Assembly (NCBI GenBank): GCA_002633005.1
Contig: NMRA01000245.1
Coordinates: 491,773-555,772, forward strand
Direction: 5' to 3'
Origin: Phoronis australis
Lineage: Eukaryota > Phoronida > Phoronidae
Length of the DNA: 64,000 bases
Of the stretch, positions 25,732 to 37,540 are shown piece after piece. Every line of letters begins with the position of its first letter. The first letter of the stretch is position 1. The notes beneath the pieces were generated by a model. That model ran no database searches, had not been told where the DNA came from, and saw nothing but the letters and a program-made list of their open reading frames with translations. The position numbers were made by a program, and so were the translations under genes.

Positions 25732-27136
25732 TACCGTAAACTAGCGCCAGGTTAACACCCTGGGCGCTTAAATTGGGAAACCTTGAGACAGGGGGGAGGA
25801 CGATAACCCAAGCAGTGGGTGCTTAAACTAAAAAATTGGCAAAAGTCAGGGGTGGGCGATTACCTAAGTAGTAGGCGCTTATGTCCAAGTTTTAGCCGAA
25901 TTGGGCAAGCTCGCGCAGTGTTCATTCAAGCATAGAACAAGTAAGTTTAGTCAAGAAGTGGGACCTGACAACCACAAAGTTTGTCATGGAAACAGGATTT
26001 CGACTTTGAAATGGTGATTTCGTGAGAATGTTGCTAAAAACTCTGATGTTTTCAAATATATTAGCGTGCTGCAAAATGTCATATCACGGAGCTTTATGAA
26101 ACTCGACTGGCAGTCCACTTACCGTGTCACCAAGTACTATTTCAGATCAGTGAACGTGACTACATTTCATTATCTGCGCTATTGTATTGATAGTGTTATT
26201 CGTACGACTGTGTTTAGTTTGAACTTTTCCAGCCCCGTCACATCGCTGTTAATGTCGTCTGCGTATTAAACCCGATGAACTTTCAACTCACTCTTTAGTT
26301 TATCTGGCGCTGGATTAAAAACTCGGACGATTCGTTCCTGGCTGACACAAACTGTTTGCAATTACAATGAGAGGGGTGTATGAATATTGCTCAATTCAAA
26401 TCTGAGGAAATATATCTATCAACATCCTGTACTCTATGCGTGCAATTATAACGAGAGGGGGGTTTGATTAATTGGTCAATTCAAGTATGGGTCGACCCAG
26501 GAGAAAAATCTAGCAAAATCAACTGCTCCGTCTAAAAATACATGTCGATGTTTCGCAGTTTTACCTCTTCTAGCCAAACACTCAAAAAAACTTGATCTAT
26601 TGAAGTCAAAAACGCATCGGAAAGGGTGCCTGATAAGAAAAAATTTAGACTAGGTAATTTGAAAACTTGTCACCAAGACAAAACTACATCGGTGACGACT
26701 ACGACATCGTAGGCCTAATCTCGTAGTAGACTAGCGTCACTTCTATAAAAATCTACCGAGTAGGTCTATATTAATTTAACACAAGATCAGTTGATACATG
26801 TAAAAAAGGTGCTCGCTGCGCACGAATTATTCCACAAAAGTAGGGTGAAAAAACGTACTTTTCGAGATAATTATACGCAGGTGTAAGCACGGCGTGTTTC
26901 CGCAAATACGGAAGTCTGAGCCCGAGGTGAAGCTTTGAACAAAAGCACGGGTTCAAGTTCTGTAGGTGGTAAGTTGAGGATATGCGATTACCCAAGAGGT
27001 GAGCGCTTACGTGGAAATTAGCATAAAGTAGAGGATGGGCAATTACGCAAGCAATGGGCACTTAAACTGAAAACTGACCAAAAGTTGGGGATGGGCGATT
27101 ACCTGGGCATGGGCATTAACCCGCGAGTTTACGGTA
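25732..27136 (+). repeat. Family A TIR element, 1.4 kb copy
   Basis: The ends are TA-CCGTAAACTAGCGCCAGGTT and, read in reverse, TA-CCGTAAACTCGCGGGTTAAT. Both subterminal zones carry several copies of a module of about 50 bp: (A/G)TGGGCGATTACC followed by (A/G)GGCGCTTA and ACTGAAAATTGGC (25744-25890 and 26980-27120). The two zones are in direct, not inverted, orientation inside inverted tips. The middle has no recognisable ORF; the 96-codon minus frame at 27061-26771 is not convincing. Confidence 0.85.
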
Positions 27137-27719
27137 TATGCTATGACAATTTTATAGTACAAAAACAACTACCGAAGCCACCATCAGACAGTTATTGGGA
27201 AATTGTGGGCACTTAAAGCAACGTTAGAACCATTTGAAAAACTATTTTTCAATTATTTTTGTTTGAAATCTGTGACATTTTACCATGATAATAAAGATGA
27301 TCCCATGTAAATGACACTTTAACCAAGAAGAGACCAACATCAAAGTTCACACTGAATGACACCCAACTCATCTACTATCACAAACTCAGATACAAAAAAA
27401 TCTTCCTAGTTGACTCATCAAATTAATTACAACTGTACTCATAAGTTTATTCCTTTCTCAATCAATGTCATTACTGCAGATTTCTATTGTCTAAAATTAG
27501 AATTGCTATACGCTCCATCCACGGAGGACAGGCTCAATGACTGGCACATTGGTAATCTCTACAACACGAATTTGATTAATATCTCAAATTCAAATAACGA
27601 GAAGAGCATTTCTTAGTATGCAGGACTACATGAGTAGTACGATTCCAAGAAAACAATCGCGTTCTCAGCTGAGAGTGAGTGTATACAAGATATCCTCTCA
27701 ATGCAAACTAAATTACCTG
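27137..27719. other. No gene recognised
   Basis: AT-rich spacer. A single 68-codon frame at 27410-27616 lacks any recognisable feature. Confidence 0.5.
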
Positions 27720-27945
27720 GAAAGCGTTATATTAAGGCCCTTCCCACTCAGTTAAACCCCCCCTCCCCCGATAATATCAAAGCTTCAATGTTAACACTGG
27801 TTAACCACAACGATAGCGTTGCCGTTCCCATCAGCTTTGGGGTTAGTCGAATGACTGATTCAGCGGAGTTACTGAAAGATGATGCTACTACGACCTTTTC
27901 AAAGCATAGACTGCCCTGTCGTCTGCTAGTGTTTTACCAGGTAGT
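27720..27945 (+). repeat. Family D dispersed repeat
   Basis: AGCTTCAATGTTAACACTGG…CCGTTCCCATCAGCTTTGGGG…GCGGAGTTACTGAAAG matches the reverse complement of 33080-33245 with few gaps. The overlapping 82-codon frame is part of the repeat rather than an independent gene. Confidence 0.65.
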
Positions 27946-28004
27946 GTGAAGAATCCAGCACAAACATGAAAAATTTCAGAGCTAGGACTCTGCAAACATT
28001 ATTG

Positions 28005-28500
28005 AAAAATGGCCATCAAGGGGCCATCTTGCGTCCAATTTCATCTAATAACAAAAGCCCTCGGGCTATTGACTAAGTTAGCACTGAGCGTATATTCATG
28101 TCAATTGGACAAAAAAGTGCGATCGCTAGGAAATCTGTCAAGGAATGCCAAAGACATGGCAAAAAAACTCAGTTATTTGAAGACCAGTCCTTGGAAAATA
28201 ACGGTAAGACCTAGCGAAAAACAAAGACAACTGCGATAGCTCTTTCGATGATCTATCCAAAGACAAAATCAAAAAACCCATCAGAAAGGGCGGAGCTATG
28301 ACCCCACAACCAAATAAAATGGAAAAATGGCCATCACAGCACCATCTTGTTTTTGATTTTACCCAAAAACGGATTAGAGCCATTCTTGAAACACGTTGTG
28401 TATAAAAACCACATTGATCCAATAAGAACTGGGACCTGTAAGTGTTCGAACAAAGAAACAAACAATACAAATTTTATGACACACTTGGAGATATTTTATT
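28005..28500 (+). repeat. Family C dispersed repeat, two motif copies
   Basis: AAATGGCCATCAAGGGGCCATCTTGCG at 28007-28034 and AAATGGCCATCACAGCACCATCTTGTT at 28325-28352 repeat the family C paired motif about 318 bp apart. Frames on both strands (28009-28239 plus; 28470-28138 minus) fall within it and are not supported as genes. Confidence 0.5.
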
Positions 28501-28639
28501 TCACCAAGTAATAAATATTAGAACAAAATATTAATGGATGATAAATAGCCACTGCTTGCTACCAGCAAATGCAGTGAACCCTCAGTGATGATAACTTAGA
28601 TGATATCAAAGTCAAACGTTTCTATTGTAGTAAATTGTT

Positions 28640-28850
28640 GACCTTTCACTGTTAACTTCAATCCAAGAACAAAATTAAGTGTTCCCACATTGACTAAAAC
28701 TTAGCTAACACTGAAGCTTGGAAGCTAGTGGCTCCAAACTCCATAATTTCCAACATTATCATTTTAAACAACTCACTGTGTTTTGTTGAATGCGGCTTAA
28801 TTCCCACCCAATAATTTTTCCGTTAAAGGCCCTAGGCATTAACTGAAATT
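28640..28850 (-). repeat. Decayed family D piece followed by a family A-like end
   Basis: 28650-28720 (AATTAAGTGTTCCCACATTGACTAAAA…ACTGAAGCTTGG) resembles 32600-32740 in reverse. At 28792-28845, GGCTTAATTCCCACCC…CCGTTAAAGGCCCTAGGCATTAA resembles the subterminal zone of family A. Both are diverged, so boundaries are loose. Confidence 0.35.
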
Positions 28851-31401
28851 AATACCGCTGTTTATTTGATTAGTTTTTAGTGGACACAACCAGCAGATCA
28901 TTAACTTAAGACACCCAATCTCCTGGTGAGAGCCACCTGTTTACATTTAATATCCATAAAGTTGTGAAACAGATATAGACACATGGTCCAAGTCAAAATT
29001 ATATACAAATATGAAAAAAATTTAAGGGAACCACAGCTACAGGATGGACTCGTGTAAAAAATATGAAGTATTCTAACACCTTTGTATAGCTATTTAACCC
29101 AAAACTTGAATTAGTTTTCAAAAGTGGCGCTATAAGGGGCTTTGGAATGAAGAGGTTGTAAATGCAATATATCTTCACTGCTCATAAACTGAAGATGTTG
29201 TGACCAGACTGACCTGACAGGTAAACATAAGTATTCTCAACCCAGAAGTAGACAGGTATTGAAAAAATCGATGCACTAATTAAAATATAATAAGCAGGGG
29301 ATCTTAGCGGCAGTCCACAAGGTCACACCTTGAGCTGGAGACTTGAGGACTGGTGGCTGCGATGTATAGACACGCAACCAGAATATATTGAATACATGAA
29401 AGGGATATGCAAGACAGTTTGTCTCTTTAAAGAATGTATTTTTAAATTCAGTCCAATTTTACAGACCATTTCAAACAATTTGTGACGACACCGGGATGTA
29501 GCATATAGTGGGAAAGTTAGAGTCAGATCAGTTCTGTAAAAAAGCTATCCAAAAACTGACCTGAATTTGTTCAATCTGGGTCTTGCTTAGGAAAAAACCA
29601 AAGTCCTCTTTGAACACGAGGAAAGATCAAAACTAATACATTGGTTTCTAGTACTGATGGATTCTATAACTTATCTCTCTTGGTATCAAATGCGCTTGAA
29701 ATTATATCACATACAAGAAAAAAAGAAAGATGTGTGTCTTATGAAAAATTAAAAACCTTTCAGAGAATAGTAAGTATGCGAATAGGATTAAAATGACTAA
29801 AAAAATCAATAAAAGTTTTAAATGCATACAAATTAAGCAGACGATGATCACTGCAAGCTCTCAAGCTCCGTTTGGTAGAATAAATGCTAGTCATTATTGT
29901 AAAATCAGAAAGTGAACAGACATTTGCAATTTTTATACAACAAAATTACAAGCATGGCCGCTGATCACATGGTCAGACTTCCTTCACACACCATTTCAGT
30001 GGCGTGTCTATGGAATTAGAGGGCTTCGAGCACCTCTCATGGGGTCATAACCAAACAGGAAAGAATCAAAAGTGCCACTAGGAAATCAAAAAGGCACCAT
30101 CACTGGGGCCCCATCACCAAAACTGCGGCTTTGTCACTGTATTTCAGAGGTGATATTTCTTAGTTTGTTGGTATCTTCATATAACAACTTACAGCTCATT
30201 AATCACACTCCAGTTATGTATCTAAAAGTACATGGTTCTTGTAGCATTGAAAGGATCGTCTCCCCTGATATTTGCCACTAAATTTTTCCACTCATTGCAA
30301 AGCATGTTTGTAACAACTCCCACAATCTACATGCAGTACAAGGATAAATATTCAAAACACAGGGGAAAGGAAAAACAACCTCCCTGAATCTTGATGAACC
30401 TTCAACGTGTTTGTGCGACTACTGATAAATGATTAAGCTATCTCGAGTGTTTTGGCGGTTCAACTGCGCTGACAATCCATCATAAGGCAAAGGGGAGTTA
30501 ATTCGTTAGTTAGCCTAACCCATCATATCATTATATGATTTTCAGCTTTGATACTTCATGGTAAAAACCCAGCATGTTTAGCAAAAATAATTGTGGAAAC
30601 CAGTTTGATTTTCATTTTTAAAAGGCTTCTCGTGAATGCAAACAATTTCTCAGAACAAAGCCAGATTGCAGCTATGATGCTGACCTCTAAAATCATAAAG
30701 CACTGATACAACACAATTAAAGATGCTTGTGATACTAAGATTAATGATTGGGCTTTACAGTGAAATATTCCTAGGTGCAAAACTGATTGCTAGCAAATCA
30801 GGCTAGGCAAGAAAAACGCACTGAGTATCCTTCTGCAAAATAAATTAGGGCAATATACTATTTTTCTAAAAAGTTTTGGGCGTGTGAAATCAGTTCAGTG
30901 TGCGAAATGAGAGAGGAATTACCGCATATTATGTACCCCACCCCNCCCCCCCCCCCCGCTTGACACTCCTCTGGAGCTAAATTTGGAATAAAGAAGTCTA
31001 AACTGTGACATCATCCTCAGGTTATCAATGATTTTATAACTTGAGTGAACATGTGTGGTATGTTATAACAAAGCAGCTTCCCTGTTATTAACATACACCA
31101 ACTCATGAATTGGTGATGAGTTCTTAGTTTTATACAAACAATATCCCACCAAGCCCTCTCCGTCTCAAGCCTGTTTTTCACTCCCACCTGCAGCGATACA
31201 TAAGAACAGCAAAACACAATGATAGTACCTTAACACAAAAATTTTTTTCTCAGCTCCAGGGTTGAAGATGCGTATTTGCATGAAATTCTATAATATAACA
31301 ATGCCATACAACAGAAGCTCAGAGAGCTGCAGGAGCACTAAAAGCCACAATTGGTGGTCAAACGTTGATTGATAGTGAACCACTGTTGATTATATGGTTG
31401 T
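28851..31401. other. No gene recognised
   Basis: AT-rich noncoding DNA. It contains a possible very short hAT-like element at 29997-30139 and a poly(C) run with a single N at 30941-30957. No exon or RNA gene was recognised. Confidence 0.5.
29997..30139. repeat. Possible 143-bp hAT-like miniature element
   Basis: It begins CAGTGGCGTGTCTATGGAAT and ends …GGCTTTGTCACTG, so both tips read CAGTG inward, with GC-rich complementary stretches inside. The tips resemble CAG(T/G)GG(C/G) ends typical of many hAT MITEs. The inner similarity between ends is poor, so this is tentative. Confidence 0.3.
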
Positions 31402-31489
31402 GCTGGTTCTGGAGGGAATGACTTGCTTTTAAGTGGAACTTGTAAGCTGGTTCTGGAGGGAATGACTTGCTTTTAAGTGGAACTTGTAA
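31402..31489. repeat. Perfect 44-bp tandem duplication
   Basis: The 44 bp at 31402-31445 (starting GCTGGTTCTGGAGGGAATGA) are repeated exactly at 31446-31489. There are two copies and no flanking hallmarks. Confidence 0.97.
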
Positions 31490-32599
31490 GCTAACTGCTT
31501 ATCTCTATAATTGCTAGGTCAAATTGGTAAGAAACTTACTGTGATGCTGTGAATATGAAGCCGGTTGAAAATTGCCAAATGTTTTTACGAATGAGTTTTG
31601 TGTCGAAAATTATCCGCTGTAATCATTACACCATGGCCCGTAAGTATGCGACATGGTGTTGGGGAATAACACTGCATGATGCAGGTTATGTGAGCCCCCA
31701 AGGTAATCATTGGTGCAACGGTCGCCTATTTGCAGAACTTTTTACTTTCACATTCACAAGTTGTCAATGACAACAACTGCACTTTGTTTAGGTAGATAGG
31801 ATTGTTGTTTAGTTCCTGCTATATATTAGCATAGTTAGGAGCATGCAAATGCATTTTTAAATGCAATACTATGTTTACAGTAATTAGGAACTTCAAACAT
31901 CAGGGTGTGGCGTTAAAACAAAAAACAAAATTCTTGAGAAGTCGGGGAAGGACATTTACCCCAACGGTCAATTTGCTCACAATACCTTCGCCATTTTTGC
32001 ACACAAAGGTGATAACATTAGAATGCTCATGATCCAGTAAAAATGTTGTTTCATCACCAGAATAATGCAAAGTGTTGTTGAAATTGATTGTTCAATACCC
32101 CAAAGTGAGTAAATTGCACAGGTTTTGCAAGATAAAATTATTGCAAAATGGGTATTCATAAACCATCTAACACGTTATGGAAGCATTGATGGTGTAAATT
32201 GAGAGTGGGCATTATGAGATGACCAAGGGCTTTTAAAAGGAAAAATTGAAAATTACATTCTGGGCATTATTGCAAACATGAGAAACAACTTCATTTTTGT
32301 TTCTGTTCACAGGCAACAGCATAGTTATACATTCAATATATCTGGGCAAAAATGAATTAGAGGAACAGATAATGAACTACTGGCGTTTTCATGTACACTA
32401 TGGATAAAACTATAGTGAATTTATTATAACTTTCAACTTCATGCAATGGGAGTTTTTGAAAATGAAACAAACTCCTCTGCAGAACACCATAAATAGCATC
32501 CAAAGAGATTACATGGGTCAGGCCAACAAATTTTGGCCTTGGATGGAGTAAATAGTCATAAAGAGGCTTAAAGGCCTTTTTCACTGCCTCTCGGTGTTG
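31490..32599. other. No gene recognised
   Basis: No supported gene. Short frames on either strand (e.g. 31549-31770, 32584-32357) have no recognisable motif. Confidence 0.5.
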
Positions 32600-32745
32600 C
32601 CGAAGCTTCAGTCAATGGGAACAATTAACTAGGTCTCAAATCAAAGTTAACAGCGCAAGTTAACTCTGAAATAAAGATGTGGACTTAACAGTGAAGCCTC
32701 GATACTTCACTACAATGGGAACACTTAACTTCGATGACATCAAAT
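32600..32745. repeat. Family D dispersed repeat, partial
   Basis: GAAGCTTCAGTCAATGGGAA…CAAAGTTAACAG…GAAGCCTCGATACTTCACTA…AACACTTAACTTCGATG contains the same motif string as 27770-27945 and 33080-33245, rearranged. Confidence 0.4.
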
Positions 32746-33059
32746 TGATCGGCAGGGGTCGTCTATGTTTGCCAAGGGCGGGTGGTGGCTGGTTACTATT
32801 TGTAAATATTTTGTTCTAATAATTATTATTTTGCTGGTATAAGCATTCTGTTTCAATATCCATGTATTTGATAGATTTTTACATTTAAAAAATCAGTGAA
32901 CGTGAAGTGTATGCAAAAGGAGTTCCCGCCATGCCAATTTTTACCATCTTTGTTTGGCTCAGCTGTCAACCTGCTCAAGAGCCAAACTTTTTTAATACGT
33001 CATTTTCTATTACAGTGCCATCGTCCCAACCTTTGGCTGCCTTGTGAAGTTGACATTCT

Positions 33060-33300
33060 AGTGTCCATTTGGAGAGAGCGGGAGTTCCTTGCCGTTTTTG
33101 ATAACTAGCACTATCAAAAACAGCAATGTGATATGACCAAAGGTTATATCAGCACCGCTTTGCAATAACTTCGCTGAACTGTAACTCCAAAGCTGATGGG
33201 AATGCCTAACTTCGTTGTTAACCACAGTTAACACCGAAGCTGTGACAGTAGCAAACTCAACTGAATGGGACGACACCTTTTGCTGATGGTTGTAAATCCT
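33060..33300 (-). repeat. Family D dispersed repeat, reverse copy
   Basis: Reverse-complement match to 27780-27940 across the CATCAGCTTTGG and GCGAAGTTATTGCAAAG motifs. A 93-codon minus frame (33339-33058) lies across it and is best explained as repeat sequence. Confidence 0.65.
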
Positions 33301-35018
33301 CGTAATAAAAACTGACGTGCAAGGTCTGCTCCGAGTCATATAATTGTTTTATTACCCCTTTGTGTTTTGAATAGCCCAGCCCCCAATGAAATGACTCTGC
33401 TTTCGCAGTATGGTTTACATGTCTATTGCTCCTTTTATAAATTTTGTATATTTTGCAGAAAAACTTACTACGTCACTACAGTTTTATGTTTCTATCAATT
33501 CAGTCCATGCCACAGACTGATGAGAAGAGATTCTTCTGAATAGAAAATTTTTCACTAGATTTCTTTCCACGATTTAGAGCTGAATAACCAGTTAATGGCT
33601 AAGTAGATACGCTAGAGGACCCAACAACAATAAGCCTGGATGCACAACTGATTCGTTAACTACTTAGCAGTTCATAATGCTTTAAAATGATTTCAAACGG
33701 TATTAAGGGAACACTTGTTGATGAGATTTTCAAATCAGCCACAGACAGGTGATTCATTCGAACTATAAGACATTGTCCAGTACTTTAATTAATTCTTTGA
33801 GCTACCTGCATCAACTGTCAAGCAATACCTGTACACATCTCAAACACTTGCCAATCAAACTGCTGCTGATAACAGGAGACAACTGGTAACACATAATTAG
33901 ATCTGTCGAGACAGATACAAGAGCAAGATGCACCTGGCCGGAAACTGAGCCAGGTGTAACTTGTTCGCCGAAACATCCACGTGACAAGAAAGTGGACCAG
34001 GGTGTAAATCGCTTTGCACTGTTCCACTCCAGTAGGTATATCATAATATTGGGCCCACAACTGCAAAACCAGGGTAGCCCACGGAATCAACAGTTAACCA
34101 ACTGTTTTCTCAAGTTTGTTTTTGATTTATTTTTTATTGTGAGTAAGCAATAAAAACAAATGAGATAAAGGAACTTGATGTGATATTTGTAAATAAAGCA
34201 AAAAGCCATGATTCATCCCTCATTTGCATAAGCCAGCTGATAATTACCGTCTTGCTCAAGCTTCTTGTCCACACAGGCACTTGAAGTGGGTTAAGTTGAC
34301 TGAGCGTAAGTTTCACTACAGAGGTAAGGAAAGTTGGTGTGCCCGTGTCAAGTTGCACTGGTTTAACTTGTGTCCACATCAGTCATGTTTACTATCCCTC
34401 TGGAGAAGGCTAAGATGACTGTCACTGAAATGTATTCTATCTTATCCTTCCAGCACCACTGCTGAGCTTCCGTTCCAACACATTGATAATGATACACTAA
34501 TATACCTGAACAGAAAATCTCATTAACACAACAGAAAATTAACAGAAAAAATATTAAGTATTGTTCACTATTTTTGAAATTATGCTGTACAAACTAAAAG
34601 GATTTTTCCTTGTAAAAAACATTTTCACAACCTTAAGACACCAAATGATAACCAGAAATGATTATTTGCTTTAAAATAGCGGACACGTAAATCATTGAGA
34701 AACTACTTTGCTACGCATTAGAAAACATTTGTTTAAGTCAACAGGAGTCTAAACATCCAAAAGAATCAATAATTCAAGGTAAATAGTCGTGCAATACATG
34801 TCACGATTTCTTTCAATGAAATATAAAATTGTAATCTGATCGGTTGTTCTTAACTCTGCAGTTGCATAAATAGAGATACCATTCAACTAACTGCTATTCT
34901 ATTGATTTTGTGGCCCAGATACAAAAAAATGAAACAACAGCAAAAAATTGCTGAAGGGCATGTCCAATTTTCATTACAATGCCTTCAGTCCTGTCGGGTG
35001 GATGTTGTAAACCTTAGG
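33301..35018. other. No gene recognised
   Basis: Noncoding by inspection. Overlapping minus frames at 33811-34090 and 34134-34379 have no recognisable domain. Confidence 0.5.
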
Positions 35019-35062
35019 TAAGACAGAAATTTTGTAGTAATAAGACAGAAATTTTGTAGTAA
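35019..35062. repeat. Perfect 22-bp tandem duplication
   Basis: TAAGACAGAAATTTTGTAGT plus AA occurs twice in succession (35019-35040 and 35041-35062). Confidence 0.97.
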
Positions 35063-35759
35063 TAACTTTTTAAAAGTACATGCAGAAGCTTCTATTTCCA
35101 TAGTAATTAATTAACGAACATGATCTGAACCAATTAGTTAAATTGCCGGAAGTAGTCCAGGTTATTCTGATACTTTCCCACCTGGTAACGGTGAAACCCT
35201 TCTCCACCACCATACTTAAGTTGAGTGCAACACGAGACAAGTTGGGGCTCTCCCCTCTTGGGGAAAACTTAGTACTTTTTGTCAAGGCTGGTTACGACAG
35301 CCTTTGACTGGTCTTTCAATGACACACCGAGTGGAGGTGTGTGTTTTTAATTCATGTATGTGCCCTCAATTTTTTTCTACTTTGGATTTCCATAGTGGCC
35401 ACAATATATAGTAGTAGCTGGACATCATTTGCACTCCAGGGCATCTTGACACACGTGACAACATGTCCCACTTTATCGAGGTAGGGTAAATTGTTTTGGG
35501 TAACTCGCCACAGTGCATTCCGTAGTGCAGCCGCAAGCCTGCAGATGCAGCGGAATTGATTGCCCGCTCGTCTATTTAATCCTTTTGTACCATATCTTTG
35601 GCACGGCATAGTGTGTGCAGTGGGGACGCTTGGCTGGACTAGGGCAATATACTCAAGACAAAGTTCTTCTGGAGTAACTAGCAGTGCGGACATGCATAAA
35701 TTCAGGTTCTTCCCATTTCACCCTGGTCTGGCGGCCTGCTCAACTCGCAGCTATTTCGC
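35063..35759. other. GC-richer stretch, no gene recognised
   Basis: The composition is less AT-rich than the flanks, and a 113-codon minus frame (35693-35352) is open. I see no family motif or splice evidence. It may be an old exon or repeat. Confidence 0.35.
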
Positions 35760-35832
35760 AATTCCTTTGATTTATTTTTATGCAAACATATGTTACAATT
35801 CCTTTGATTTATTTTATGCAAACATATGTAGC
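35760..35832. repeat. Imperfect 36/37-bp tandem duplication
   Basis: AATTCCTTTGATTTATTTTT is followed by ATGCAAACATATGT and is repeated with a one-base shorter T run and minor changes at the end. Confidence 0.95.
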
Positions 35833-36427
35833 GAGAAATATTTTGAACAGACTACAGTGTATTTACCAAACAGCATACAATGAACCAGTGAATGACGATT
35901 GAAAATATCACAGAATTTTCATTTTGATTCGACTGCGGAGCTTGCATTCCAGTGAATGAAAAGTCATTACTTTGGGGTAAATAACAAATTTAAGGACATA
36001 GAGTTTATTAGCAAAAGCTGTTATTAGATGATTACAACCATAATGTCTCAGAATGGAGTCATTAAGTCGCAGAAACTGCATCCTGCTATGTTGCTCGAGA
36101 TGTAGCAGCGAAGTGGGAGAACTTAATAGTAAATAATCTCAGGGAATACCCTGGAGCGCAATTGGAAATGGTTTAATAGTCGCACCTTGTTATATTCTCC
36201 GTTCATGAATGCAGGTAGATCCTAATTGAAATCTGACTTAAGCTGCGTTCTCATGTATTTCAAAATACTGGAAATACTTCAAGCAAGAAATAATGGGATT
36301 AATTCCACAAACGATCACGTCTCCAAGGATTCCTGGTTACTGTCTGAATAATTATTTTTGTTATTCCTATTGGCAGGAATCTAAACTAGACAGCGTGATG
36401 CCGCGCATGCGTCAACAGAAGTGGTAT
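35833..36427. other. No gene recognised
   Basis: Noncoding sequence with no repeat match found within the window. Confidence 0.5.
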
Positions 36428-36503
36428 TACGGTACATTACAGATACAATGAGAAAGATAACTAAATACGGTACATTACAGATACAATGAGAAAGATAACT
36501 AAA
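36428..36503. repeat. Perfect 38-bp tandem duplication
   Basis: TACGGTACATTACAGATACA and the following 18 bp (ending AACTAAA) occur twice, at 36428-36465 and 36466-36503. Confidence 0.97.
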
Positions 36504-37339
36504 CAAATCATGGTAATTCATGAATGAAATCTTCTGCTATTTGTCCAGGATGGTTTGCTAGAGTTTAGAATACCATGGAAACCCTGTGCAAAAAAATCTT
36601 GATTAAAATTTGGCGGAAAATAACTGGAGTACTTTCACTGTATTTGACAGGGAAGACACGTACGAACACAGCTACGTTATGAGTGGAAACCCAGCCAACA
36701 TAAAATGAAACATGTATCAGCCTGCAAGTGATCTTATTATACTGAAAAAATAACAAGAGACGGCGAGACATCAAAAGCATGTCTAAACATTGATTTTTAA
36801 AATCGAATATTAGACGTGTGGTTTTTTTCAATAAATGAATTGTTTTCCGCCATGTAACCATGTTGACTTACCATGTCTGTCCTAGTCAGGTGCTATAAAA
36901 CATGACTTATTTAGAATAACCTTTTTGCATAACATTTTTACCGTCAGCCAAGACAAAAGGCGTAAGAGATATTGCCGAGTTAAGGTCATAAAACAAGATG
37001 AATACTTTGAGTGGCGTCATTCTGCTTAGCCCTTATTACAGGTGTGGAAAATGATAGTTGGGAGATCAGATGAACAGGAAAGAACGCCATTTCAAATATC
37101 AGTAGTGAAACACAGACTGAAGAAGGTAGTCAAGGAACCCACATATAGCATGGCAGGAAAGCAAAATTTTATCCAACTTATCAAAATTTTCAACAAAAAT
37201 AAATGAGATGATAAATTTACTTCAGTGTTACCAAGGAGTGTGCTGTCGACCTGTCAATCAGAAATGGCATATTTATTTAAAATTTGAACGTTTGCAGCGC
37301 AGAATAAGGTAAAATGTCAGGAAAAAAATCACCAATGAA
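36504..37339. other. No gene recognised
   Basis: No supported exon. The 98-codon minus frame (36861-36565) shows no recognisable motif. Confidence 0.5.
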
Positions 37340-37540
37340 AGTTGCACTTTTTCATTTCTTTCAAGGGCTTCTAACATTGTTGCAAATGCTGGCAAAGTTT
37401 CAAAATCTTATCTGTCGGAAGCTATAGTACAGAGCTCAAATATGACAAAGCATCATTCTTGTGTTGTATATCTAACATTTTTGAAAAAATGAGAAAATAA
37501 AATTTCACCAGTTCACCATGTTGTATGCTGAGATTTATCA
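37340..37540 (+). repeat. Family B dispersed repeat
   Basis: TTTCAAGGGCTTCTAACATTGTTGC…GTTTCAAA…CTATAGTACA…ACAAAGCATC lines up with 54155-54300 and, more weakly, 42570-42720. This is a shared framework over roughly 150-200 bp. Confidence 0.5.

Noticed and set aside
33811-34090. Two overlapping minus-strand frames of 77 and 90 codons
   Set aside because: They are the same DNA in two registers, and neither shows a domain.
35352-35693. 113-codon minus-strand frame in a GC-richer patch
   Set aside because: No motif, splice sites or homologous copy recognised, and the length is compatible with reduced stop frequency at higher GC.
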